Assembly: GCF_022484225.1 (NCBI RefSeq)
Contig: NZ_JAKVLT010000001.1
Span: forward strand, 744,001 to 808,000
Length of the DNA: 64,000 nt
DNA from: Pseudoramibacter sp.
Lineage (GTDB): Bacteria; Bacillota; Clostridia; Eubacteriales; Eubacteriaceae
Direction of reading: 5' to 3'
The notes under the pieces were generated by a model that saw nothing but the letters and a program-made list of their open reading frames with translations, was not told the origin of the DNA and searched no databases. Positions 52,158 to 60,806 of the stretch are shown here, one piece after another. How positions within the stretch are numbered: the stretch's first letter is position 1; each line of letters opens with the position of its first letter. The position numbers and the translations under genes were made by a program.

Positions 52158-52970
52158 ATGAATACAAAAGTAATAAGAGAAAGAAAAAGTGTACGCACCT
52201 ATCGAAAACAAGATATTCAAGAGCAGACGCTGAACCAGGTAAGAGATTATCTGAAACAAGATACAGGCCTCTTCGATGTACCCATTACTTTTTCAATTTT
52301 GAATGCCCAGGAAGATCACGTCGGCAGCCCAGTGATTCTTGGCGCGGATACCTATGTTGCGGGTAAATACAAAAAGCAGAAAAATGCAGAACTTTCTTTT
52401 GGATATGCCTTTGAGAAATTTGTGCTTTACGCAACGTCCTTAGGGCTCGGAACAGTATGGCTGGCGGCAACCATCGACCGGAAAGCCTTCGAAAAGGCGA
52501 TGCGTTTAGAAGAGGACGAAGTGATGCCGGCGGTCACGCCCCTGGGATATGCGGCAGAGAAACGCTCAATCCGTGAAAATATGATGCGAAAGGGATTGAA
52601 ATCGGACAGCCGCCGCCCATTTGAAGATTTGTTTTTCTATGAAGATTTTCAAAATCCGCTCAAGGCGGCCGATGCCGGGAGATGGCAGCTGCCGCTGGAA
52701 GCGGTGCGGATTGCGCCTTCTGCCACAAACAAGCAGCCCTGGAGAGCCGTTGTCGAAAAGGAAAAGGTACATTTTTACGAAAAGAAGACGAAGGGGTACG
52801 CAAAGGAAGCGACCGGAGATATTCAGAAAGTGGACTTGGGAATCGCCCTTTGTCATTTCGAGATTGGCGCTGAAGAAAGCGGACTGAAGGGACGATGGAT
52901 TCAGGCAGATCCTGGCATCCCGTCCGCGGAGGATACCGAGTATATCGCCACCTATATGCTGGAGGTATAA
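52158..52970 (+). CDS. nitroreductase family protein (270 residues)
   Basis: A nitroreductase-fold protein of the longer 'putative TM nitroreductase' type. RERKSVRTYRKQDI opens the FMN site, LYATSLGLGTVWLAATIDRKAF is the central helix, and the C-terminal half repeats the fold's pattern with LEAVRIAPSATNKQPWRAVVEK (SNxQPW-type FMN residues) and DLGIALCHFEIGAEESGL. It is the first gene of a unit with an Rrf2 regulator and a quinone-oxidoreductase-like gene, suggesting a redox or electrophile response. Confidence 0.82.
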   Translation: MNTKVIRERKSVRTYRKQDIQEQTLNQVRDYLKQDTGLFDVPITFSILNAQEDHVGSPVILGADTYVAGKYKKQKNAELSFGYAFEKFVLYATSLGLGTVWLAATIDRKAFEKAMRLEEDEVMPAVTPLGYAAEKRSIRENMMRKGLKSDSRRPFEDLFFYEDFQNPLKAADAGRWQLPLEAVRIAPSATNKQPWRAVVEKEKVHFYEKKTKGYAKEATGDIQKVDLGIALCHFEIGAEESGLKGRWIQADPGIPSAEDTEYIATYMLEV

Positions 52971-52972
52971 CG

Positions 52973-53419
52973 ATGGATACAAAATTTTCGTCTGCTATCC
53001 ATACGCTGATCCTGATTTCTGAATCAGAGACGCCCATGAATTCCGAGCAGATCGCAGCGAGTGTCGGAACGAACGCGAGCTATATCCGCAAGCTGACAAC
53101 AAGGCTCAGCAAGGCAGGCATCATTGAAGGGCGCCGCGGTGTCAGCGGCTTTCGGATGCTCAAGGCGCCGGAGGTCATCTCGCTTTTTGATATTTATCAG
53201 GCAGTGATGGCGACCGATACGCTGCATCTTTTTGATATTCATCGCAACCCCAATGACACTTGCATCGTCGGGCACCATATTCGCCCGGTTCTTGGCGGAA
53301 TGTTTCGAGCAATGGAAGAACATGTAGAAGAAGAGCTTTCCGACATGACATTGGCGGATTGCATGCAAGCCATGCGCCAGCGCATCGATGAGAGCCAAAA
53401 TAAGGAGGAGCATGCATGA
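52973..53419 (+). CDS. Rrf2 family transcriptional regulator
   Basis: A 148-residue winged-helix regulator: SSAIHTLILISESETPMNSEQIAASVGTNASYIRKLTTRLSKAGII, wing GRRGVSGFRMLKAPEVISLFDIYQAV. As in the other Rrf2 protein in this window, the Fe-S cysteines of IscR are absent; a single Cys lies in NPNDTCIVGHHIRP. It starts 2 bp after the nitroreductase stop and overlaps the next gene by 4 bp, so it probably autoregulates the operon. Confidence 0.86.
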   Translation: MDTKFSSAIHTLILISESETPMNSEQIAASVGTNASYIRKLTTRLSKAGIIEGRRGVSGFRMLKAPEVISLFDIYQAVMATDTLHLFDIHRNPNDTCIVGHHIRPVLGGMFRAMEEHVEEELSDMTLADCMQAMRQRIDESQNKEEHA

Positions 53420-54423
53420 AGGCCGCAATACTCACACACTACGATAAAAAGGGAACGGATTTATCCGTTCAAGATCTTGCAATTCCCGTTCCGAAAAATG
53501 ATGAGGTCCTTGTAAAGATCAAAGCCGCAGGGGTCAATCCCTTAGATCATATGATCATTCGGGGCGAGGTGAAACTGATTGTGCCGTACAAAACGCCGCT
53601 TGTGATGGGCAACGAATGCGCCGGTGTGGTTGAAAAAGTAGGAAAAGATGTCGCGGGCTTTAAACCTGGGGATAGGGTTTACGGCAGGATGCCTTTGAAG
53701 AAAATCGGTGCTTTTGCAGAATACGCGGCGGTGCAAGCATCCGCACTGGCGCACATTCCAGAATATATGTCTTTTGAGGCAGCGGCAACGGTTCCGCTTA
53801 CTGCCCTTACAGCGATGCAAGCCTTTGAAATCATGCAGGCGAAAGCAGGTGAATCTGTGTTTATCTCAGGAGGAACCGGAAGCCTTGGCGCGATGGCCAT
53901 CCCCGTGGCAAAAAGTCTTGGTCTGCATGTGGCGACGAATGGGAGCGCGGCAAATGAGGAACGGGTCAGAAAACTGGGCGCAGAGACGTTCATTGACTAT
54001 AAGAAAGAAAACTACATCGACGTATTGTCCGACGTGGACCATGTTCTGGACACTCTTGGAGATCGCGAACTTCCCAATGAATTCAAGGTGTTGAAAAAAG
54101 GCGGCACGCTGGTATCGCTTAGAGGATTGCCAAATGGCAGATTTGCAAAAAGAAGCGGGATGCCGCTTTTTAAGAAAGCGCTCTTTCAGATCGCCGGGAG
54201 CAAATATGATAAAATGGCCGCGAAAAAAGATCAGACCTATGATTTTCTCTTTGTACATGAGGATGGCCGCCAACTGGAGAAAATCGGCAGGCTGTTTGAT
54301 GGGGATCATCCGCTGGAAACGTCTATTGACGCTGTCTTCAGCCTTAATCAGGTGAACGCAGCCCTGGCAAAGGTAAAGCGCGGCATTTCCAGAGGGAAGA
54401 CCATTATTAAAATAGAGGCATGA
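53416..54423 (+). CDS. zinc-independent quinone oxidoreductase / NADP-dependent MDR protein
   Basis: A 335-residue medium-chain dehydrogenase. VLVKIKAAGVNPLDHMIIRG and VMGNECAGVVEKVGKDVAGFKPGDRVYGRM form the catalytic domain without the structural zinc cysteines. VFISGGTGSLGAMAIPVAKSLGLHV is the NADP Rossmann motif. This group reduces quinones or enones. Its place in an operon with a nitroreductase and Rrf2 regulator fits detoxification. A perfect hairpin terminator follows. Confidence 0.88.
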   Translation: MKAAILTHYDKKGTDLSVQDLAIPVPKNDEVLVKIKAAGVNPLDHMIIRGEVKLIVPYKTPLVMGNECAGVVEKVGKDVAGFKPGDRVYGRMPLKKIGAFAEYAAVQASALAHIPEYMSFEAAATVPLTALTAMQAFEIMQAKAGESVFISGGTGSLGAMAIPVAKSLGLHVATNGSAANEERVRKLGAETFIDYKKENYIDVLSDVDHVLDTLGDRELPNEFKVLKKGGTLVSLRGLPNGRFAKRSGMPLFKKALFQIAGSKYDKMAAKKDQTYDFLFVHEDGRQLEKIGRLFDGDHPLETSIDAVFSLNQVNAALAKVKRGISRGKTIIKIEA

Positions 54424-54433
54424 TACGGATCTG

Positions 54434-54469
54434 AATAACAGGCACCGGAATGGTGCCTGTTATTTTTTT
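54434..54469 (+). terminator. Rho-independent terminator after the oxidoreductase operon
   Basis: AATAACAGGCACC and GGTGCCTGTTATT form a 13-bp stem on a 5-nt loop, followed by TTTTT. Confidence 0.93.
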
Positions 54470-54479
54470 GATTTATACA

Positions 54480-54526
54480 TTGACAATCATCAATATGTCT
54501 GCTACACTTTATACATAGATCAATAT
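54480..54526 (+). promoter_or_regulatory. promoter and putative ArsR operator of the ars operon
   Basis: TTGACA (54480-54485), 17 bp, TACACT (54503-54508). ATCAATAT occurs at 54489-54496, inside the spacer, and again at 54519-54526, just past the -10. These are suitable positions for repression by an ArsR-type protein encoded 29 bp downstream. Confidence 0.65.
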
Positions 54527-54554
54527 CAATGTGAGAGAAATGAGAGGTGACAGG

Positions 54555-54863
54555 ATGGAAACCATCGATACCGCATCGATTTGCAAGGCCCTTGGCGATG
54601 CCAATCGCTTGAAAATCGTGCAGACGCTGTCGGGCTGTGAAAAATGCGCCTGTGTCATTTTGGAAGCGCTGAATATCTCTCAGCCGACGCTGTCTCACCA
54701 TATGAAAATTCTGCGGGACTGCGGGCTGGTCAACGTCAGAAAAGCGGGCAAATGGTGTTATTATTCGCTGAACTGCGACACGCTCCGCGCCTTCCAGCGC
54801 TTTATCGCGTCGTTAGACTGCACGCCGGCCGAGCAGGAGTGTGTGGCGGGACAATGTAGCTGA
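54555..54863 (+). CDS. arsR: ArsR/SmtB family metalloregulator
   Basis: A 102-residue winged-helix repressor. The helix with CEKCACVILEAL is the alpha3-type As(III) site (paired Cys as in ELCVCDL), followed by the recognition helix NISQPTLSHHMKILRDCGLV and wing VRKAGKWCYYSLN. The C-terminus has extra cysteines (CTPAEQECVAGQCS). Binding of As(III)/Sb(III) should release it from DNA. I used the ATG at 54555 (GAGAGGTGACAGG upstream). Confidence 0.9.
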   Translation: METIDTASICKALGDANRLKIVQTLSGCEKCACVILEALNISQPTLSHHMKILRDCGLVNVRKAGKWCYYSLNCDTLRAFQRFIASLDCTPAEQECVAGQCS

Positions 54864-54943
54864 GCGGCGGAGACGGTCAAAGAGAAAAGCACGGTGCGTC
54901 GATCAATTTAATCGTTCAATGTGTTGAAGAGGAGGACAGAAGC

Positions 54944-55609
54944 ATGGCTGAAAACTGGTACCCGGTTATCGATCGGGACATTTGCCGTGAGTGCGGCGCT
55001 TGCATTGCGATGTGCGGCCACGGGGTTTACGACCGCGGCGCGGCGCCGACCCCGCAAGTGGTCAATCCTGCGGGATGCGTCGATCATTGCCACGGCTGCG
55101 GGACACGCTGCCCGGCCGGCGCGATCACCTATTTTGGGGAAGATACCCCTTGGGTGCCGCCAAAAGGAAAGGCCAATCAGGGAGAGACATTAACGGAAAA
55201 AACGGATATACATTTAGGAGGCAAAATCATGAAAAAACTGAAATTATTTGAACCGGCTATGTGCTGCTCGACAGGGCTCTGCGGCCCGTCGATCGATCCG
55301 GAACTGCTGCGGATTTCGACGCTGATTGACGATTTGAAAAAAGCAGGCGTCGAAGTGGAACGGTTCAACTTGAACAGCGCACCAGCAGCCTTTGCTGAAA
55401 CCGAAACGGTCAAAAACATGCTGGCGATCAGAGGCACAGAGGCGCTGCCGATTACGATGCTCGACGACACGGTCGTTTTGACCGACCGCTATCCGAGCAA
55501 CGCGGAAGTTTTCGGCTGGCTGAAACTCGACGGGCCGAAGTCGGACGAATCGGATTCGGACGACGACGCGGGCTCTGGCTGTGGATGCGGCGGAGGCTGC
55601 TGCTGCTGA
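54944..55609 (+). CDS. arsD: ferredoxin-like 4Fe-4S domain fused in frame to arsenic chaperone ArsD
   Basis: A 221-residue frame. Residues 1-94 form a ferredoxin-like domain (CRECGACIAMCGHGVYD, CVDHCHGCGTRCPAGAITY). From residue 96, MKKLKLFEPAMCCSTGLCGPSIDPELLRI begins a full ArsD with its As(III) cysteines (CC-x4-C) and a Cys-rich tail GCGCGGGCCC. A ribosome site (AGGAGG) and ATG at 55229 lie exactly at the junction, so free ArsD can also be made. ArsD passes As(III) to ArsA. The fusion may arise from a lost stop codon. Confidence 0.88.
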   Translation: MAENWYPVIDRDICRECGACIAMCGHGVYDRGAAPTPQVVNPAGCVDHCHGCGTRCPAGAITYFGEDTPWVPPKGKANQGETLTEKTDIHLGGKIMKKLKLFEPAMCCSTGLCGPSIDPELLRISTLIDDLKKAGVEVERFNLNSAPAAFAETETVKNMLAIRGTEALPITMLDDTVVLTDRYPSNAEVFGWLKLDGPKSDESDSDDDAGSGCGCGGGCCC

Positions 55610-55629
55610 CGAAAGCGAGAGGATGTAAA

Positions 55630-57366
55630 ATGAGATTATTTAATCCGGCGGAAGTCACGCAGACGCAGTACCTGTTCTTCACGGGAAAGGGCGGCGTCGG
55701 CAAGACTTCGACGGCCTGTGCTACAGCGGTATTCCTCGCCGATCAGGGAAAAAAAGTGTTGCTTGTCAGCACAGACCCGGCGTCCAATCTTCAGGACGTG
55801 TTTTCGGCAGATCTTGACAATAAAGGCACCGCGATTCCGGAAGTGCCCAATCTTTTCGTTGCCAATTTAGACCCGGTTGAGGCGGCCGCAGCGTACCGCG
55901 AGCGCGCAGTGGCACCGTATCGGGGGGTATTGCCGGAATCAGCCATTGAAAATATGGAAGAACAGCTGTCGGGGTCGTGTACGACAGAGATCGCCGCGTT
56001 TAATGAATTCACCGAATTTTTGACCGACCCTGCGGTTCAAGAAAAGTACGACCAGATTATTTTCGATACGGCGCCGACAGGGCACACCCTGCGCCTGTTG
56101 CAGCTGCCATCAGCCTGGGCGGGCTTTATTCAGCAGAGTAAGCACGGCGCGTCCTGTCTCGGGCAGCTCTCAGGCTTGGACGAAAAGAAGCAGGTGTATC
56201 AGCAGGCGGTGGCGACACTGGCGGATCCTGAGCAGACGACATTGGTGCTGGTCGCGCGGCCGGAAGAAACCCCGTTGAAGGAAGCGGCTCGGGCGTCCCG
56301 CGAATTGCGGGAGCTGGGCCTCAACCGGCAGGTGCTCGTCATGAACGCCGTCGCGAAAAAAGGCAGCGACCCGGTGTCCGAAGCGCTGTACGACAAACAG
56401 CAACGGGCCCTTGCGGAAATGCCGGAAGCCCTGCGGGACATGGACACCACTCAAATTCCGATGCGCACTTACAACATCACAGGAATCGACAACGTCCGCG
56501 CGATGCTGAGGAGCGACCACGCGGCAGCTGCAGAGCAGACGATTGACGTTTCCCATCTGTACCAGCTGGCGGATGTGGTCGACGACATCGCCGCCCATCA
56601 CCGCAAGGTGATCTTCACCATGGGAAAAGGCGGTGTGGGGAAAACCACTGTCGCGGCAGCCATTGCCCTTGATCTGTCGAAAAAGGGGAAAAAGGTGCAT
56701 TTGGCAACGACGGATCCGGCGGCCCATTTAAAATTTGTACTGGACGCCAACGATGGCGTGTGCATGAGTCATATCGACGAAAAGGAAGAACTGAAGCGAT
56801 ATCAGCGCGAAGTGATACAGGAAGCGCTCGCCACGGGGATTTCAGAAGATGATCTCGACTATATCAAAGAAGATCTCCGCTCACCCTGTACCCAGGAGAT
56901 TGCGGTGTTCCGTGCTTTTGCCGATTTAGTCGAACAGTCTGAAAATGAAATTGTCGTGATCGACACGGCGCCGACTGGCCACACTCTGCTGCTGCTCGAA
57001 TCGACAGACAGCTACGACAAGGAAATCAGGCGGACCCAGGGGAAAACGCCGGAAGCCGTGAAAAAACTTTTGCCGCGCCTCAAAAGCGATGAGACTGAAG
57101 TCATCATCGTGACCCTGCCGGAAGCGACGCCCGTATACGAGGCTGAACGGCTGGAGGATGATCTCAAACGCGCGCAGATCAGCGTGAAATGGTGGGTCGT
57201 CAACCAATCTTTCAACGGGCTCGACACGACCAATCCCTCCCTTCGCGCGAAAGCGGCTCACGAAGCGGCGTGGATCAACCGGGTTGATCGGCGCTCCGGC
57301 GGCCACGAAGCGCTGATCCCCTGGAAGACGGGAACTTTAAAGGGTAATACCCTGACAACATTATAA
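55630..57366 (+). CDS. arsA: arsenite-translocating ATPase ArsA
   Basis: A 578-residue ATPase with two homologous halves. A1 has FTGKGGVGKTSTACATA and DTAPTGHTLRLLQLP; A2 has TMGKGGVGKTTVAAAIA and DTAPTGHTLLLL. The three As(III)-binding cysteines appear in SGSCTTEI, GASCLGQL and RSPCTQEI. It starts at 55630 after GAGAGG. ArsA normally docks on the ArsB membrane channel, but no arsB or acr3 gene is present here, so its partner lies elsewhere or is missing. A terminator follows. Confidence 0.92.
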   Translation: MRLFNPAEVTQTQYLFFTGKGGVGKTSTACATAVFLADQGKKVLLVSTDPASNLQDVFSADLDNKGTAIPEVPNLFVANLDPVEAAAAYRERAVAPYRGVLPESAIENMEEQLSGSCTTEIAAFNEFTEFLTDPAVQEKYDQIIFDTAPTGHTLRLLQLPSAWAGFIQQSKHGASCLGQLSGLDEKKQVYQQAVATLADPEQTTLVLVARPEETPLKEAARASRELRELGLNRQVLVMNAVAKKGSDPVSEALYDKQQRALAEMPEALRDMDTTQIPMRTYNITGIDNVRAMLRSDHAAAAEQTIDVSHLYQLADVVDDIAAHHRKVIFTMGKGGVGKTTVAAAIALDLSKKGKKVHLATTDPAAHLKFVLDANDGVCMSHIDEKEELKRYQREVIQEALATGISEDDLDYIKEDLRSPCTQEIAVFRAFADLVEQSENEIVVIDTAPTGHTLLLLESTDSYDKEIRRTQGKTPEAVKKLLPRLKSDETEVIIVTLPEATPVYEAERLEDDLKRAQISVKWWVVNQSFNGLDTTNPSLRAKAAHEAAWINRVDRRSGGHEALIPWKTGTLKGNTLTTL

Positions 57367-57378
57367 TGATGATTTCAG

Positions 57379-57406
57379 CCGGTGTGCACAGCACACCGGT
57401 TTTTTC
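57379..57406 (+). terminator. Rho-independent terminator after arsA
   Basis: CCGGTGTGC-ACA-GCACACCGG, then TTTTTT. Confidence 0.92.
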
Positions 57407-57510
57407 GGATATTTGCCCTTTCCCGGCATTTCTCTGCCTGTACAAGTCGAGCCCCTGAGCAGTATAATAAACTAAAATAGCGATAGTAGGCACAGGCCAG
57501 GGGGAATAAC

Positions 57511-59085
57511 ATGAAACGGAAAATGAATCTCGTCAAAGAACCAGACTCGAGCATCAACGTGTGGCTCGGCCATCCGCTGTATCAGTGGGTGGATGTAGCG
57601 GGGCTGCCAGATTACTCAGACAGGCTGCGGGCGCAGGCGACATCGGACGCGATGGGCCGTCTGCTCATCCATGGGCCGGGGCTCTCCTTTCGCGGCGTGA
57701 CCTATTATCCGGCTGGGCAGTACACCGAGCCGGGCAAAGCGCCGCTGACCGCCCTCGGGCCTTTTTGGGAGGTGCGAATTGAACAGGACGTCGGCGACGG
57801 CCACACCGCTGCCTTCCGGGTTTACCTGCCGGCGAAATGGAATGGCTGTTTTATGGGGATTGCCGGCGGCGGCACCAACAATGAAATTGATTGGTACACT
57901 TCTGGCCGGTTTAACGTTTTGAGCTGGCCGGTCGCCTTGGCGAATGGCTATGCCTGCGCCGCGTCCGACAACGACTCAGGCACTCGGCTTAACTGCGATT
58001 GGGGCTTTAAGGCGGACGGCACTCCAGAATGGCATCACATTGAAAGCTGGATCGGCCGCGCGCTGCACGAGACAACGGTCTGGGGCAAGGCGGTAACCAC
58101 CCTGGCCTACGGCGAAGCGCCGAAAAAATCCTATCTGCAGGGAACGTCCGGCGGCGGCCGGCAGGTGCTGACCGAAGGGGTCTGCTATCCGGCGGACTAC
58201 GACGGACTTTGGGCCGACGCCCCGGCGATTTACCAATGGGATGTGGTATTTGCGAGCCTTTGGCCAGTGGTTGTCGAGGAAAATGAACATCATGTCGTGC
58301 CCCTTGAAAAATATCAGGCGGCCTACGCTCTGGCGCGGGCAGATCAAGCCATCGGCGAGCGCCCCTTTGACGAGGACGATCCGGATTTTAAAGCGTATCT
58401 CAATGGACTGGTCGGGGTCGCCACCACCGCCGGCCCTATCACACAGAGGGATTTCGAAGTCATGGTGAAGACGTGGCGCGGTCCCTTTACCCGGGACGGC
58501 AGGCGCATGGGACACAGTTTTGGACCGGCCATTCGCCAGTGGCCCCTGCCCTTTGGCAACCCGCTTTACGGCTATTTCAGACGCCGGCCCGACGGCCGCT
58601 TGCTTGTGATGCCAATTGCAGAGCAGATTCTGCGCTGGCTGGCGGCTGATCCGAAGATGGATATTCACGATTTGAGCTACGACGATTTTGAAGCCCTGTG
58701 GGTGAGGCGCCAGGAACATCCCGAATGGGATTTTGACCGGTCAGATCTCTCGGCCTTTGCGGCCCGGGGCGGCAAGCTCATCATCACCCAGGGCACCGGC
58801 GATCCGGTGGTGCCTTTTGTGAACACGTTCGCCTACGTCGAAGACATGGCCAAACATTTCGAGAGCGCCGACGCGATGGCCGACGCGTGCCGGCTGTACC
58901 GGATGCCCTACGCTGGGCACTCCATTCTCGACTGGAGCGGACCGGCCGTGAGCTTGGCTGACGGGATGGCGGCGCTGACGGACTGGGTTGAAAAGGGTGA
59001 GGCGCCGGACACCCTGCCGATTCAGCGCTACGACTTCGACCACGACATGGCGCTGATCACCGGAACGACAAATTATAAAAATTGA
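57511..59085 (+). CDS. tannase/feruloyl esterase family hydrolase
   Basis: A 524-residue alpha/beta hydrolase of the tannase family. The nucleophile elbow is LQGTSGGGRQVLTEG (Ser near residue 214), the acid TQGTGDPVVPF (near 430) and the base YAGHSILDW (near 470). FMGIAGGGTNNEIDW is the oxyanion strand. No signal peptide is seen, so it is cytosolic. It probably hydrolyses a phenolic or aromatic ester. AGGGGGAATAAC precedes the ATG, with a TATAAT at 57463-57468 upstream. Confidence 0.85.
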   Translation: MKRKMNLVKEPDSSINVWLGHPLYQWVDVAGLPDYSDRLRAQATSDAMGRLLIHGPGLSFRGVTYYPAGQYTEPGKAPLTALGPFWEVRIEQDVGDGHTAAFRVYLPAKWNGCFMGIAGGGTNNEIDWYTSGRFNVLSWPVALANGYACAASDNDSGTRLNCDWGFKADGTPEWHHIESWIGRALHETTVWGKAVTTLAYGEAPKKSYLQGTSGGGRQVLTEGVCYPADYDGLWADAPAIYQWDVVFASLWPVVVEENEHHVVPLEKYQAAYALARADQAIGERPFDEDDPDFKAYLNGLVGVATTAGPITQRDFEVMVKTWRGPFTRDGRRMGHSFGPAIRQWPLPFGNPLYGYFRRRPDGRLLVMPIAEQILRWLAADPKMDIHDLSYDDFEALWVRRQEHPEWDFDRSDLSAFAARGGKLIITQGTGDPVVPFVNTFAYVEDMAKHFESADAMADACRLYRMPYAGHSILDWSGPAVSLADGMAALTDWVEKGEAPDTLPIQRYDFDHDMALITGTTNYKN

Positions 59086-59094
59086 GAAAACCCC

Positions 59095-59202
59095 TTGACT
59101 CTAGTATATTACCAGTGTTTAAAATAGAGCTTGTAAAACAAAAGATAAAAAACGCAATGGAGCTGAAATGCCGCAAAAGCGGCGCGTCGGCTCCATTTTT
59201 TT
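59095..59202 (+). promoter_or_regulatory. promoter and hairpin leader ahead of the ornithine-cyclodeaminase/PII/APC operon
   Basis: TTGACT (59095-59100) and TTTAAA (59118-59123) are 17 bp apart. Downstream, AATGGAGC (59156-59163) pairs with GCTCCATT (59190-59197). A nested GCCGC-AAAA-GCGGC hairpin lies between, and the outer right arm leads into T7. The structure lies 48 bp before the first gene's start, so it is either an attenuator in the leader or the terminator of the upstream gene. Confidence 0.6.
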
Positions 59203-59249
59203 GTGTGGAAGATGATATAATGATGAAAAGCGAAAACAGGAGGACGCAA

Positions 59250-60392
59250 ATGGATACGAAAATTGATTTCTTGTATTTGTCAGAACCCGATATGATCAAA
59301 GCCGGCGTGAAGGACATGAGTGCCTGCATCGAATCGATGGAAGAGATGCTGTTGCTTCTTAAAAAAGGTGATTACCGCATGGGTGGGGAAAACCACAACT
59401 CTCACGGCTGCATGATCATGTTCCCGGACGAACCGACCTTCCCAGGGATGCCCGTCAACACCCAGGACCGCCGCTTCATGGCGATGCCGGCTTACCTTGG
59501 CGGCAAATACCAGATGGCCGGCGTGAAATGGTACGGCTCGAATATTGAAAATAAGGAAAAAGGCCTGCCGCGGTCAATTTTGATGATGACGCTGAGCGAC
59601 AAGGACACCGGCGCGCCGCTGGCCTTCATGTCGGCCAACCTGCTCTCCGCTTATCGGACCGGCGGCATCCCAGGGGTCGGGGCAAAGTATTTAGCCCGAA
59701 AAGACAGCGAAACCGCTGCGATCATTGGGCCAGGGGTCATGGGCAAAACGAGCTTGGCGGCCTTTGCGGCGACCTGCCCGAAACTGCATCGGGTGCAGAT
59801 CAAGGGCCGGGGCAAAAAATCCCTCGATGCTTTTGTTGAATTTGTTAAAGCGGAATTCCCACAGATCGACGACATTGTGGTTTGCGATACTGTCGAAGAT
59901 GCGGTGCGCGGCGCGGATGTGATCTCGCTGACGACGACGGCGATGACCGACGATGACCCCAACGTGGTCAACACCTACCCGTACATCAACGGCGATTGGG
60001 TCAAGCCCGGCGCCTTCATTTCGATGCCGAGTGCGGCCCGATTCGACGACGATTTCCTGACGACGTGTAAATTTGTCGTCGACAACAAAGAATTGTACGA
60101 TGCCTGGGAAGCGGAATACCCGTACCCGACTTACCCGAAGATGGGCATTATCGGCTGCAAGTTCACGGATTTGATTCACGAAGGAAAATCCAAGCCGGAA
60201 GATTTGATCGAAATGGCCGACATCATCGAAGGCAAAGCGCCGGGGCGGACCTCTGACGACGACATCATCGTCTACTCTGTCGGCGGGATGCCGGTGGAAG
60301 ATGTCGCCTGGGGCTGCAGCGTGTACAGAAAAGCGAAAGAACTGGGCATCGGTGTGAAGCTCAATCTTTGGGACAAGCCGGAAATGGCATAA
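59250..60392 (+). CDS. ornithine cyclodeaminase/mu-crystallin family protein
   Basis: A 380-residue NAD(P)-dependent protein. FLYLSEPDMIKAGVKDMSACIESMEEML is the N-terminal dimerisation part; KWYGSNIENKEKGLPRSILMMTLSD and LSAYRTGGIPGVGAKYLARKDSETAAIIGPGVMGKTSLAAF cover substrate residues and the Rossmann fold. The protein is longer than classical ornithine cyclodeaminase (about 330). It could cyclise a basic amino acid or act on tyramine or a related amine. It lies in an operon with a PII protein and an amino-acid permease. GGAGG precedes the ATG at 59250. Confidence 0.85.
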   Translation: MDTKIDFLYLSEPDMIKAGVKDMSACIESMEEMLLLLKKGDYRMGGENHNSHGCMIMFPDEPTFPGMPVNTQDRRFMAMPAYLGGKYQMAGVKWYGSNIENKEKGLPRSILMMTLSDKDTGAPLAFMSANLLSAYRTGGIPGVGAKYLARKDSETAAIIGPGVMGKTSLAAFAATCPKLHRVQIKGRGKKSLDAFVEFVKAEFPQIDDIVVCDTVEDAVRGADVISLTTTAMTDDDPNVVNTYPYINGDWVKPGAFISMPSAARFDDDFLTTCKFVVDNKELYDAWEAEYPYPTYPKMGIIGCKFTDLIHEGKSKPEDLIEMADIIEGKAPGRTSDDDIIVYSVGGMPVEDVAWGCSVYRKAKELGIGVKLNLWDKPEMA

Positions 60393-60413
60393 AAACAAGA
60401 AATGAGGGAAACC

Positions 60414-60764
60414 ATGAGCACAGGATTGTCAAAAATCGAAGTCATCTGCGACATGTCGAAATTTGCGGCGCTCAAGCGCCTGCTCAGCCACTTAAAAGTC
60501 GGCGGCATGACCTTTACCCAGGTGTTGGGGTGCGGTGTTGAAAAGGGCACTAAAGAATACGAAGTGGAAGAAAACTACGAAATGGAACTGCTGCCGAAGA
60601 TTCAGGTCTCGGTGGTCGTAAAAACGGAACAGGTTCGGGATATCGTGGAAGACATTAAAAAAGCACTGTACACTGGACATATTGGCGACGGCAAGATCTT
60701 CGTCTTCAGTTTGGACAATGTGATCCGCATCCGGACTGGTGACGAAGGCAGCGAAGCACTGTAG
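60414..60764 (+). CDS. PII family nitrogen-regulatory protein
   Basis: A 116-residue GlnB-type signal protein. The T-loop region is GCGVEKGTKEYEVEENYEMELLPKIQVSVVV and the second PII signature is intact (GDGKIFVFSLDNVIRIRTGDEGSEAL). ATP and 2-oxoglutarate binding are expected. The T-loop tyrosine that is uridylylated in GlnB is not at its usual place, though a Tyr lies nearby. Start at 60414 with GAGGG. The position between an enzyme and a permease suggests it controls one of them directly, as GlnK controls AmtB. Confidence 0.88.
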   Translation: MSTGLSKIEVICDMSKFAALKRLLSHLKVGGMTFTQVLGCGVEKGTKEYEVEENYEMELLPKIQVSVVVKTEQVRDIVEDIKKALYTGHIGDGKIFVFSLDNVIRIRTGDEGSEAL

Positions 60765-60806
60765 GGAACAGAGGCGCTAGCAGGTTAATAAGAGGAGGGA
60801 GCAGCT

